A stretch of 64,000 bases of DNA from Talinum fruticosum. Taxonomy: Eukaryota; Streptophyta; Magnoliopsida; Caryophyllales; Talinaceae. Where the stretch lies: positions 1,503,001-1,567,000 of the forward strand of contig JAITYX010000030.1 in NCBI GenBank assembly GCA_021018815.1. The letters run 5' to 3'. The stretch's first letter is position 1; each line of letters starts with the position of its first letter. The notes beneath the pieces are model-generated. The model did no database searches and had not been told where the DNA came from. It worked only from the letters and a program-made list of their open reading frames with translations. Of this stretch, positions 33,792 through 46,600 are shown piece by piece. The position numbers were made by a program, and so were the translations under genes.

Positions 33792-34929
33792 TCATAACCT
33801 GCCCACAAGATGTTCTGCTGCGAGGAAGTAACTCCCTATTAGGACAAATGAAGCAAGACCACTGCGAGCCATCCTTGCAGAAATCCCACGGAACAGCAGA
33901 TTGCGATCTGCAGGGTGAATTCCGTAAATCTCTCAAACCAATTCCCGGGCCTCCTCCACTTCAGGAGCTTCCTCTCCATAGAGACATACTTGGGTAGTAC
34001 AACACACTGGGCTCGGGTTCTTGAGGTGTCAAAAACATGGGAAGCGGCTGCTGCCAGAGTCCCAGAAAATCCTGCTGCCATGCTGACAGCCAAAGGAGAC
34101 AGAGGGCCAACCTCATCATTTGTCTCAGGGGAGGATCCATCCCAACAGCCTTCCAGTTAACCATTGCCAGGTGCATAAATTGCCAGCTCCCAAAAAATAT
34201 GCCACCAAAAACAGAATCCCGCACTATCCCTGCACGAAGACCTCTCCACAGGGCACCCCATCCTTCGAGCCGGATAATATCTATAGACCTTCTAACATCA
34301 GAAACAGCAGGTGGCTTACCAGAGCCGGTCATCATCCAAGGGTAATTTTTCAAGCCATCCACCATGTTATGATTTTTTGAAGATAAGACAGATAAGAGGT
34401 TGATGGTACGATCTAATGCTGCCTTATTCACAACATATCCAGGCAGTAGCCTAGAGTTCAGAGATGCTTTAGCAGTTTCGGTTGCTGGAGTTGTATTTCT
34501 AGGAACATGAATAGCTGCAGTCACCTGCTTGCGAAGCTTCATCATCTCAAATGGTGAGTTTAAACAAGATTCCATGGCACCAGATGCCATACCTGCCAAT
34601 AGAGCTTCAGAAACATAGACATAATTATCCATCCGCCCATCTTTGTAGAATGCCGTCAAAATTTCATAGACACCAAACCGAGCACCGACACTCGTGACCC
34701 TTCCAAGTGCCAACCAACTAAGACCACTGTACAACCCTGAATATCCGGACAAGGATTGAACTCTACCCAACACCTGAGTCGTAGTCAATGGTTTGCCGGA
34801 ACTTGCACCAACCTGAATAAGACTTTTGATAGTGTCAAAAGGGTAGGTCAGAGCAGTGCCAACAGTCACAGACCCCGCAGCTGCCAAAACATGGCTTGCA
34901 AATACAGGGTTCTTTAATAGTTCGTCCAT
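33792..34929 (-). CDS. mitochondrial carrier family protein, two frameshifts
   Basis: A single coding exon; 379 residues once two missing bases are restored. It starts MDELLKNPVF right after a splice acceptor. The three carrier repeats show PFDTIK (about 30-35), PFEMMK (126-131) and VFDTSR (299-304), the P-x-(D/E)-x-x-(K/R) signature, with Val for Pro in the third. About 75 extra Ser/Thr-rich residues lie between repeats two and three. The ends are typical: LFRGISARMARSG, then a last membrane helix. The frame breaks at 34,119-34,121 (CAAATG, expected CAAAATG) and at 33,922-33,923 (ACGGAATT, expected ACGGGAATT). Both sit in short runs and both are -1. A GC-rich 5' UTR exon (about 36,150-35,906) and an intron precede the start. 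The family moves metabolites across the mitochondrial inner membrane; the substrate is unknown. Confidence 0.85.
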
Positions 34930-36150
34930 CTTGGAAAATTCTGATATGTGCAATGAAACCAAGAAAAGACTCTCATGCAATATGTGCAGCAAGCATATGA
35001 CTAAAGAAAAGTATATGTAGACAGTCGTCGATGGAAATGTTCCACTTAGAAAGACAATGTGGGACAAGGAGGGAGTCTTGCAAAGGATGTCAAACAAGAC
35101 CAAATCAAATGCTAAAGTTTGCACCTGCGCCCTCCAATCGCCATGAACTGTTCCAATCCCGTTTCACAAGATGACAAGAATTAAGGAAGCTCCCTTCAAA
35201 GGATGGAAAGCACCAGAAGATGCCCAACAAGATGCCTGCTGTTGGGCTTCACAAGTTCATACATTGATCAGACAAAGCATAAGCTTCATACATATTGCAC
35301 CCCTTCTATAACAAGTCTTCAACTACCATGTATAAGGAGAAACTCAAAAGCAAACCAATGACAGAGCAAAAGAGCGCAATTTCTAAATGTTTACTTTCCT
35401 CTAAACTCGGGAAGCTCCTCTCAACACCACGAAATTACTCAATTTGGCAGAGAATATTGAGGGCTCAAGTGACCAAGTTCCAGCATTCCTGCAATTCATG
35501 ATACAAAAAACATCAGGTATTCCAAACTGCAAACTTGCCACTTCTAGTTAGACAATACAATTTATCATTAACATATTTGAATTCTAAGTCAATTTGGCTA
35601 TTCTTCTAGTCCAGACTAAAATGCAACTCCATTGGGCATTTCATCGAACGCTTAATAGGCATCAACAAAAACAGCCTCATACAAGGCATCCAAGAATCAA
35701 ACTTCCCGACCAGTCCCAACTAACCACCAATACAAATGGGAAACAAAGTAAGCTTCAGATACAAAACAAACCAATCATTTCAGAGGTCCTCTTTTTGAAG
35801 GGCATCAAACACACAAACAACATACAACAAAAGAAACATAAAAGCAGATTACAAATTCGATCAAACCCACCAACCGGAGGGAGGAGATAAGACAACGATG
35901 ATCACCTGAGGAGTAATTCCGCCAGATTGAAAGTGCTATTCCCTTGAGCTAGCTCGCTATCTGGCTGAAAAAGGTGGTCCGGAAGCTTCCTCCCTCCCAG
36001 CAAGCAAGGCGAGGGCTTCGGGAAACTGGCCGGTTGCAGGCGGATCTCCTGACGGAATGCTAAATTTACGCGACGATCTTCTCACAAGCGAAGGTCTAGC
36101 TCCCCACGGTTTGGAGAAAGGGGTTTTCAAGGGTTTTAGGGGTTCAAGCT
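34930..36150 (-). other. 5' UTR and leader intron of the carrier gene
   Basis: The GC-rich block 36,150-35,906 ends on minus with CTCCTCAG and a GTGATC donor. The acceptor ATATCAG lies just before the coding exon. The intron is about 1 kb. The leader block has a long open frame without an ATG; I read it as untranslated. Confidence 0.5.
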
Positions 36151-37366
36151 TTTAGACTGGCATTTTGAGGGTTTTAGGATAATATTCAATCATTATTATG
36201 TTTAGGATTCCTAATTTCCCCGAGTGCTTACTTATTTACTTATGATTGGTAATTTTATTTTGAGCTCATGAAATTTCATGGTTGGTGAGGCTCGATCCAA
36301 TATTCCCGTCATTATTTAAAGATCCGTTTATTATTCATTTAATATATGTTTCAATGAGTCACGTATATTTAGTTAGCTAAGACTAAACTCCGAATATACA
36401 AAAATTTAGGTTAAATTCTTACCTACGTAATAATTGTTGTGCTACATTATGTAACTTAAATGAACCAGAATAATTTTTTTTTAAATTTTAAGTTAAAACT
36501 AGTTTGTTTATTTTGATTTTAAATGATATGTGTGTTTTAGATCTTAAGTTGGATCGGATGTTTATAACTACATTGATAGCACCGACACTAATGCATCAAA
36601 TCCTGTTAGAATTTCATAATAAATTGTGCTTAAATAAGAGTATTACCGTTACCGGAATAGATGACTTCTCTTAAAAAATCCTTCAAATACGTATCGGTTT
36701 TGTGTCTTCTTTTACAAATTACAACAAATAAGAAAAAAGAGCAGTAGGAACTCAACATTTTGATGAACCCTTCTCTGAAACTGAACTCCAAAAATGAGAA
36801 AATAAAATGATAAATTTCAAAAACAAATTGTGAAATAACTGTCCAACCATTGGTCATTGATGCCAACTAGGTGCAAAACCAATTTTTTATTTGGATTTTA
36901 TGCTAACAAGTTTCTAAAGATAAATGAGTTGTTTGAATAGAAGAAAGATATTTGCTTTTATGAGTATCCTAAAATATTTTTATCTACTTGTAAAATATTC
37001 ATAGGATAAAATTGTCTACATTTGAATATCCTCGATCTTGTGTTTAAAAGCCGTAATAACCAGAGAAGTTATTGTTGTTGCTGTAAAGATCTTTGCCTTC
37101 AATTGGTTATAAAACTAACCGCAATGGATGTAAAATCATAACATGGTACGCTTCATAGCTTTACCAAAGGTTTTTTTCTTTTTTTTTTTTGGGAAATTTT
37201 TCATTGAACTAAGTACAACAATGCAAGCAAATGGATACAATGTAAGTTTAGGTTAAATGAAAAAGACTGCTCCAATCCAGCTGCTGGTAACAAGATCATG
37301 GCTGTGTTTGAATCAAATAGCCATAGTCATTAGTCATCACTGGAAAATGTAGATTTGCTTCTATCC
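36151..37366. other. spacer between carrier and tetraspanin genes
   Basis: AT-rich. It holds the carrier promoter on the left and the 3' UTR of the tetraspanin gene on the right. No coding signal on either strand. Confidence 0.5.
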
Positions 37367-40300
37367 TCAATCTTTAGAGCAACTTGTCACAGCATTCTGC
37401 CTCGCGCAACATCCCACAAAGTATACTATTGACTGATCCCAACAAAAATAAACAGGTTAGTCCATTCATTAAGTGGAAAAACAAATTAAAAGCACTTACA
37501 AACATAAACGAAACCAACTTGTCAAAGTGATGAGTGCTTCCCCGCTCCCCTTTGAGAAAGGTCGGGCTCTGTCATCATCACCTCCAACCCCCAACACGCA
37601 CAATACAAAACGAAAAAGGGAAAACAGATGGCTGGTTTTTTTTTTTTTGGGGGGTTGGTATGGAACCTCCTAACCCAACTGAGCAGTGGACTCAAGTTAG
37701 GAATTTTGGCCTAATGGGATGAGGGAACCCACACAACCAAGTTGTCCTAGGTTGGGAAATGCCACTCTGAAACAACATTAAGATTAGTTTTAGGTATCTT
37801 ACCAAAACAAAGAAAAGTACGACATTGAATATAGCAACCACTCTCCACTCTGTTTTCATGTACTGAGCAACTCCTGCCCTGAAAAGGGGCAAAAACAGCT
37901 GAGCATACGGTGCCAAACACAAGTCATTTGGCAAAGGAACAAGTAACTTACTTGCAGGAATCACAGTTGTAGCATTTGACGGTCCTTGAGTTCTTGTAGA
38001 GTTTGCAGTCTTTGTTAGAACTGGCTGGGTGATAGCTCAAGTCGTAATATGTGGCATTAACAGCAGGATATCCACACCTAGCAAATGCATTTCACATAAA
38101 AATTTCAGTTTTTGTTTTTCCAACCCTTTGGTTTGGCATGTTGTATCTATCTGACATTTGTAAGGGGAGTGGGAATCTGCATATGATGACTCAAAATCAA
38201 CCAAATATTCAAGATTCCTAGTGTCGGACACAGCCACATCCAAATGAAAACATCACTTCCAGCACGCCCATTGAATCATTCAGGTCCAGTTTCTTTAGCT
38301 TAATTCACCTAGAATTAGAGGGGTTTTTTTTCTGCAGATCCAGATATATCGAAAATTTAAATGTCACATAATTTTCATTTCTCCAAATTTATCCATATCT
38401 CACATCTCCTCATTTTAAACATGACAAAACAGGTAATCATAACTTATTAACATTTCTATTTGCCAATAGTAATAAAGTGATCTCTACAGCTCTATCCACC
38501 ACAGACATTGGGAAAACTCCTAATTTGACGTTGATATTGTTGAATGTCGAGCTGCACGAGTGAATGGAACCTTACTCAGATGGTGGTCTGCAGCAACCAG
38601 CCTCGACGGGGGTCAATTTTGCAGCTTTATACTTCTTAAGACTCTGCAGTGGAAGAAAGCATCAAAACTCATGTAAGCAATTTATGCTCCTCTTTCTCAA
38701 ATGATATCCTTCTTTCAGGCCTCCTTTTTCAGGAAACTTGTAGCACATTACACAAAGGGATATGGACTACGGACTAGGGAGTAAACATAAGCAGTCAGAG
38801 ATGAAGTATAGGGCACAAACCTTGTATTTCTTGGCGAGATTAGCACAGTCATCAGATTTCATGAGACAAGCCTTCAAATCCTTCCAGTTATGACTATTAT
38901 TTAGCTGAAAGGAAATATATGAACTATGTATCACATAATATCGTCCATCATCATTATCCTGCCTCGATTTAAAAACCAAGAATGCTTACTTCCTTCAGAA
39001 ACCACGAGCTGTAATCCTGAAGTTGATATTCCTTGTATCTGACCAGATGAGAAAAGGCAACAAAGGAAGTACCAGTGAACAAGACGAAATGTATCAAAGA
39101 AATTGGATAATTCAAGGTGAAGCATATGGAAGTTTTAAACTCCTATTTAGAGTAGCTATTACTGAAAACGAAGCTAAAGATCCACGTTTTTGACGTAAAC
39201 ATTACCTCAACTCAGCTACTTTGTGCCCTGATCCATTATTTGTCACAATAAATCTGCATGAGTGACAAGTTTAATTAAATATCTTCAAGATTTAGCACAA
39301 ACAAGGTTGAAATCAGAACTATATTAATTCACATAGAAAACACTAATATTTAAGAGACTTGAAAGCCAAAAATCATTGAAGCTGCAATGAGCGGGAGGAA
39401 CAGGACTATCGTTGATACTATAAAAGCATTTAGATTCTAGTGCTTCCTACTATGTGAGATTGGCACAAGGAACCATTGCCATTATTGGAGTTGGTTATTG
39501 GAATAATCCTCTAAAAGCTCAAGAAGAAAAGGCCATGCTGCCACGTCCTTACCCCCCTCTTCTGCCATCATACACAGCATCTTACTAGAACTGAGGATGG
39601 TAATATCATCCTACTATGAAGCAGATCTGATACCACTCTGAACTTAACCCAACCTGAATCAAGTCAGATTCAGCTGAAGATTAAACTTGACCCAACCTGA
39701 ATCAAGTCAGATTCAGTTTAAGCTTAAATTTTATCCATGTCCAACATCAAATACCTTTTCGTCTTTTTATTTGTGTTTTTCATAATTATTTATTTATTTA
39801 TTTAAGTTCTTCATAAAATTTAGTCACTAGCTTTGTAGTAGTTCATATTGTTGGTGCAAAATATTTCTTTGAACTTCTGAGTTCTAATAGTTCATATAGC
39901 CAACTTTTTTAAGGGAGAATATTTCTCTAAACCTTGAAAATAAATACAATAATATAACTTTCAAATGTTATATATTTCATCTTAGGCAGTAGGCACAAAC
40001 TAGTGTCACTTAAGATGAAGGAATGATATTACAAAGCAACCTAATGAAATTTGATTTGATCAAAGCAAAGAGAACCGATTCAGATTTCAAGTCTCTGACA
40101 TCTGACAGAATCCAACCCATTGACATCCCAGCTAGAACTGCCAATCAGCCATCCGGTATTCTTATTGCCTAGTGCTTGATTAGTTATCACCAGAAATTTT
40201 CCTTTCAGTTCATTTTATGACCCTGAACTCCTCTATCCTATTGACAAAGGCCCAGATAGTGAAGGAAAAAGTTTCTCATTCATCAAGTGGTCCACTGTTA

Positions 40301-42274
40301 CACTTCTTTCCCTATGTCCTGGTCCCAACAAAAAGTGATCCAATAGAAAATTTTGACAGAGCTTAATGAACTAGTAGAAAATTCACAACTAGTAACATGG
40401 ACCCACAAAAGGAAAAAAAAGAGGCAAAATATGACAAGGAAGAAAAAGGATAAGAAAGAAGTAGAACTCTGTAGAAGCAATATCTGAGGGAAGGAAGGAA
40501 ACAGACTTGAAGTCGAGGCATTTGGACAAAGTTGCTGCATTGACTATTACATGGTGCCACAGCTATCGGAGGGAAAAACCAATGAGTGTAAAAAGGAGAA
40601 CAAAGACTCTGATTCACCCCAGATCATTTGAAGGGACTCAATTGAAAATCCTTTGATAAATTTGAAGGCTTCCCCACCTCCATCATTTCTCCACTCAGAA
40701 GAACAAATTCCTTTAATCAAAAGTCCAACCTACCCGATTCACAAGGAAGGAATCATTTCAATACAACAGAGCATTTAAGATCAGTATAGTCTATCACTCC
40801 ATCCTACCAGCTTTCCCTGCATATTTCAAAATTACCAAGACTTTAAAGCCATCAATTTCTGACTTCTCCCATCCAACCCAACCCCTGCCCACTTGCTTTT
40901 ACAATGAACGAAAACATTGAGCACTTAAGCATATTGCCTTTAACATTCCGCCACTATGAATTAGCTCATTCACCTAATGCCGCTTGGTTCCCAAAATAAG
41001 GGTCCGGAAAAATATGATATCTATATTCCCAGAAAACCTTATTCCGCAAATTAAATGGCAAAGATGATGCTTGGAATCTAAATAGTAAAATCTAACTGAA
41101 GATCACTTTCAGCATAGATGTCCATTTGGCTTGAGATCAAGTGCTCCAACAGTTGATAAAAATCGGTAACTGTGAGGTTTCTTTTAAATTCTTTATGCAG
41201 GAAAAGACATGAAACATAAAGCTGAAAAGAAATTTGAGGCACAAATTACACATAGTCAGCTCGAAATCAATGCAAGACATAAAGATGCTCGTTGAAATCT
41301 GCAGAGAGTAAGGTACTACCAGAAAGAACACCTCGAGTATTGACTAATGAGAAATGAGTTGATTGAGAAACAAAGCTTCACTTTAAGAAAGAAATACTCA
41401 CGCTAATACAGTGAAGACCAAAATTGCTACGAGTATCAAGCACAACATTATCAAGTACTGCAAAGCACAAATGTCAAGGAAAAGTCATAGCAACAATAGT
41501 AGCAAAATGTTTACTTAAGAAGAAAAGGATACGATCCATAATAAGATAGAGTTGTTCTTCAACGCCCCCAAGAACCCAATCAGTGATCTGTAAGCCAAAA
41601 CAGGCAACATTCATGGCAAAATCCTCAGGATTAATGGACTACTACGCTCTGTAAACTTCAAAGGAGCCAATAAAAATGGATGAATATGACAATGTTTTAC
41701 ATTACAAGTATAAAAACACCAAGAGCTATCACAGGGAGAGTGAGAGATTTTCTGCAACCATCAGTGTGACTGCTCATCCATATTCCAAATCCAATGACAC
41801 CTATTGCTATAAGCTGCACTTCAAAATGAAATTGAACTTTTTAAAATAAGGTAAAAACTCATGGACAAAGCTTGAATAATAGCAATCTATTAACCAAAAA
41901 TGTTGAAACTTAATTATAGTAGCGACCCAAGATGTGGAATAAGCACAACCAACAAACTGCTCAAGTGAAATCTCCAAATTTTCTAGCTGTTTTGCCAAAT
42001 TTAAAGCAAACCCATTTCCCATAAATAAGAATCAGCAAAACCCATATTGATAAACCCCATAAAATCCAACTCAGGAAAATACATGAATCTGATATGAGCC
42101 AATAGGAGCAATACTAGTACTCAGGAATTGAAGAACAAACAACAAACCTAATACAAACAGAAATAAGAAAGGGGAAATGAAAATTGGAGAATTGTAAGGG
42201 GTGAAGGATTATACCATGCTGAGAAAGTTGATCCATTTGATGACAAAGGTGCTAGTACCTCCTCCTGAGCTCAT
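37367..42274 (-). CDS. TET10: tetraspanin, TETRASPANIN-10-like
   Basis: Eleven exons: 42274-42215, 41813-41701, 41587-41533, 41457-41402, 39253-39206, 39038-38990, 38904-38821, 38643-38576, 38077-37952, 37878-37803, 37432-37367. They give 266 residues with no frame break. The start MSSGGGTSTFVIKWINFL leads into the first membrane helix; three more helices follow, with FGIWMSSHTDGC after the first and SLIGFLGALKNN after the second. The large outer loop has YKEYQLQDYSSWFLKE, the plant GCCRPPSECGYP motif and YNCDSCKAGVAQYMKTEWR. The last helix ends IVYFVGCCAR. Tetraspanins organise membrane microdomains at the plasma membrane. The GCC(R/K)PP loop and the MKTEWR block fit Arabidopsis TET10, as I remember it, better than other plant members. 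Confidence 0.88.
39647..39730. repeat. short tandem duplication in a TET10 intron
   Basis: Two copies of a ~43 bp unit containing CCAACCTGAATCAAGTCAGA lie side by side in the 2.1 kb fourth intron. No coding role. Confidence 0.8.
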
Positions 42275-42657
42275 TTTCCTTTCAGGAGGAGAGAGAGAGG
42301 GAGCCGTTGGGCTGTTGAAAGGGGCCTATAAATAGAGCCCGAAAGAGTTAGATGGGTTCCATTTTTTCAAATTTGTTTGTTGCCGGTGGCCACTTGCACT
42401 GCACTGCACTGCAAGGAAGGAAGTGAGAGAAAGGGCTCTCCTTTTGAGCCGCTTTCTTCTCAGCTCCCCAGCTCCTTTTCTTTTTCTTTTTTTTCTTTTT
42501 TCATTTTCTTTTGGAGGGGGACTTGTTAGGTAAAAGTAACTATTTCTGAGGGTATTTTGGTCATATGGTACAGCGATGGAAACATGGTTCATGTTCTCAA
42601 GACAGAAAGGACACGACGCGCCTCCGACGAGCCAAATGGAGGCAACATTGAAAGAAA

Positions 42658-42705
<48 letters not shown>

Positions 42706-43696
42706 ATAAAAGTATAATTTATGATAATAAATTCTTAAAGTTACCAATCTCAAAATATTTCATCCAATATTAGTATCTAATCTGAAATATTTTCGGATAT
42801 TTTTCACATGAGATAAATAAAGATAATAAAAGCATGAATAAATAAAAAGTGAATCACTCTTTTTCTTCATTTGAGGCATTGTCAATAACTAACATTTATG
42901 AAAATTACTCACACTATTAATGGTTGATGATCATGAATGTTTTTTAATTGCTTTACATAGTTCTGATTTGTTATTAGCACATTTAAAAACAATCGAAAGG
43001 AAATTTGTAGGTATCGATTGACTCAATTTGTAACCTGTTACATTCTATTTTATATTTATTTTTTTATTTATGCAAAATTCTATGCCACACGGTATTAATG
43101 GATCAATCCCATTATTAATGTCTAATAACAAGCCAATAAATTTTTGATAACTTGTGTAGTTATATTAAATTTCACTCGAATTTAAAACGGTGAAAGACAA
43201 GTCAAACTAACTACTTGTATAGTTGTATTGCTTTTCACTCTAATTTTATAAAGGTGTAAGCCCTTAATCATATTCATATAGGTGTGTCACATTGCATTCG
43301 GATTTACAAAAATACAAGTTGAGTTAAATAAATTCATTGATCAACAATAAATATAGGTTTGACAAGGGAATACCAAAAAAAAAAACAAAACAAAAAAATC
43401 TCCCTGAACAGTGTTGTACCAATTTCTATAAATTGCAATTTCCTCTGTATTTACAGATTAAACTGCTCATTAAAACTAAAAATAAATAAATAAATAAAAA
43501 AGAAAACCTGTAGGCTGAATGTGAACGCCTTCAGAAGCCACCTCAATTTCAAGGAGGGAAAAAGGAAAAAGGCAACAAAAAAAAGAAAGGGGGAAAAATG
43601 CAGACCAAACAACAGCAGAAGAGAATGTACAATGGACAGAGAAAACTAGGATATGTAAAAACAAGGAAAATTGCAAAACCAATACTATAGTGAAGT
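42275..43696. other. spacer between SDP-like and TET10-like genes
   Basis: Contains the TET10 leader and promoter (left part) and the 3' UTR of the S1-protein gene (right part). A (TA)n run lies at about 42,663-42,700. No other gene signal. Confidence 0.55.
42663..42700. repeat. (TA)n microsatellite
   Basis: About 19 TA dinucleotides in an AT-rich promoter spacer. Confidence 0.95.
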
Positions 43697-46600
43697 CTAT
43701 AGGTCAACTCTGTTTGTGCACTTGAGAACAGCAGATTTCATTTCTTCCTTGTCCAGGGAAGCTTGAACAATCACCTGCCAATACACATTTCCAAGAGTTA
43801 TTATCCACGAACAACTATGTCAAATTTCCTTAAGACATGAACAATACACATTTGCCAAATTGGCATCAGATGTCTCAGTGGGCCAAGATCACACAACCAG
43901 GCGGGTATAATCATCCTCAAGTCCAAGGAAATTTGACATACGCCAACAAGAAAATTGTTGGACACATGTACCCAGAGAAGGGATGCGGGTATGGTTTGAA
44001 TTGAAAGATAACAGTCCGAACTGTGGGCTAACAAACTTTGCAATAATTTAGATTATTACCTCTTGTACTTTGTTTCCAGATCGAGCGAGTAGTTTATACT
44101 GATTCTCAAACATGGAGGCCATATAAACCTGTAAAACAAACCCATATATATTGAAGTTAAGGCGCCTCAAGTAGAAAGAAAAGAATCCTCAGCAGAAAAT
44201 GACGTTTTGTCAGAAACAAACCCAAATATATTAAAAAGATTTTGTGATCAAAAAGTCTAGTGTGTGTTTTCTGAATGAAGGTCTCTTCCATTGATAACAG
44301 TTCAGAGAATATTAGAATACACACACGTAGTGCAGAAGGGAGAAACAAATGTGGCAATCTAATAACCATTAGGTATAACTACCTTTGCCCTCAATGTCAA
44401 AATACAATCATCAGGAGATAATACGGTTTTTCAGTGTCCGCTAGAATGCCAAACACAATCATCAAGACATCAAAAGATAAGTCAACATATGGCTCCTAGG
44501 TAGTCAGGTGTTGATAATAAATCTACGCCATGACAATGTCTGACGAGATTATTGATCTTCCTCAGTTACCCCGTTTCAACGTTAGAGACATTGAGATCAA
44601 CGAGAGCTCACCTGAAATGTTGGAGCCAAACCAGGGCTCAAGAAAAAGCGACCCTTGTTTACCATCTGAACTCCATCAATTTCTTGCAACGCTTTAACAA
44701 GTGCTTCAACCTCCACCCACTGCTTCAAGATTTTAACAGCATGCATTTAGGGTGGTAGTATTCACAACATATGCTCACCAACAATACAGGTACATATATA
44801 TCATGCATGATGCATCCAAGCAACTTAAGCGGTCAAAGAAAAAATGCACCTCATTATCCAACCCGACTTAGCGAGTGCTTAAAAGTTTTGGATTAAAAGG
44901 GCCAAACAGGTAGATAACTACATGAGGAATCATTATAATAGAGCATGACACCAGAATTTCTTACTTCATGTATTCCATAACCCTATTCTCTGGATAGTCA
45001 GAATAAACATATTGAACAAGATAAAATCAACACGGAAGAACTTGGCCTCCAAACCAGGCAGCGTGAGGTGAATAAAACAGTATAGAAAAACTCAACTAAG
45101 CATATAGAATAATGATCCTCCCATCAAATAGATTATGGCTATTCACAAGGACTCAAATGCAGAAATACTAGTACACTAACGCATGTTTATTTTGCATATC
45201 TGTCTGTCTGGTCTGGTCTGGTCTGGCTAATAATGCTGCATCGCAACCTTCTCTCAGTTTCATGTGCTTTGTGTGATAGTTATGTTTCCCCACTTTAGAC
45301 TTCCGGTTTCCATGTTAACATTTTACTATTAACGCTCAAGGACATGGAGATCTTGAACTTCTAGCTTAGACATAACAAAATACTCCGCCTTCAACTCTGA
45401 TATACAGGAAACAGTGCTTGCTATGATATGTACAAATCTCAATAATGGGATTCCTTTAGCTTAATTTGGAGAGTCCATGTTGACTAGGCAAAAAGCTCAT
45501 TGCTCAGGTAGCAACATCCGAAGATGAGAGTCCATAGGATTTGACATAAAGATCATCACATCATGGGACTACTCAATTCTCATGATCAAGCTGCAAATAT
45601 GACATGAATAAGGTGAAAGGAGTAGATCAAAACCTCTGAATCGGCCTCTGCAGCCTCTAATCCCCCATTGAAGCTGCTATTCCCAACTATGCATTCTAAT
45701 GCCTCATTTAGAGGATCAGGCTGCCATAATAAAGTAAGAACAAAAATTTCATTTTCTTGCAAATGCAGTAAAACTCAACAAATGGCAGGGAATAAAGAAG
45801 GCTTACTGCTATCTCCTTCAGGGACAAAAAATACGTTCTAGTGCGAAATCTAATTGGTGAACTTTAGCCTCCACAATCTGCAACAGAAACGTATCCTTAG
45901 AGCTTGACAAGAAATAGAATAGTACTGGAGCAAATGCCAAAAATGCCAAAAATGCCAACAGAAACGTATCCACAATCTGCGAAATCAAGGTCAGAGACAA
46001 GCTACTACTGGAGCAAATGCCAAAAATGCACTTTTCTCAAGTTATTCAACTTTTTTTTATTTTTTGGTTTTCTTAGTCTGGTGGAAATGATGAGTCTCTT
46101 GGGAGCAATGGCAATCAATTGCAAAGACAGTACCACCTACTTAACATGCACTGCCATCAAATAAGTAAACTATGCTTTCTTACCTGGCCAGTTTTTAGGT
46201 ATGATACAGGGTCCAGACTCACATCCCACGAAACTTCTGATTGGTGTATTAGAGCAGGTACTCCTTCAACCTATGACAAGCCATTTAGCAGATCCAATGA
46301 GGTTCCTTTGCACTGTGATCAATGGTGTCGAACCTAAATTTGAAATGTAGAAATAAAATAACCACAGTACTTACCTCAACAAAGATACCAAAATAAGTTA
46401 TTTTCTTTATGCAACATTTGACAACATCCCCAATGCTAAGTTTGGCCTGCAGTTAATATAAACATTTTATTGAATTAAACAGGAAAAGAACTTCAGAAAT
46501 TCATATCTTGAGGTACCATTTGATACAAAAAGTGTATCTATTGAGCTTTTCTAGGAGAATTGTTCACTACATCTCCATTGACAACTAAATTCTAGCAAAC

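Noticed and set aside
35900..36120. Open minus-strand frame in the GC-rich leader of the carrier gene
   Set aside because: Two frames are open but neither has an ATG, and they close before the splice site or do not join the coding exon; read as 5' UTR.
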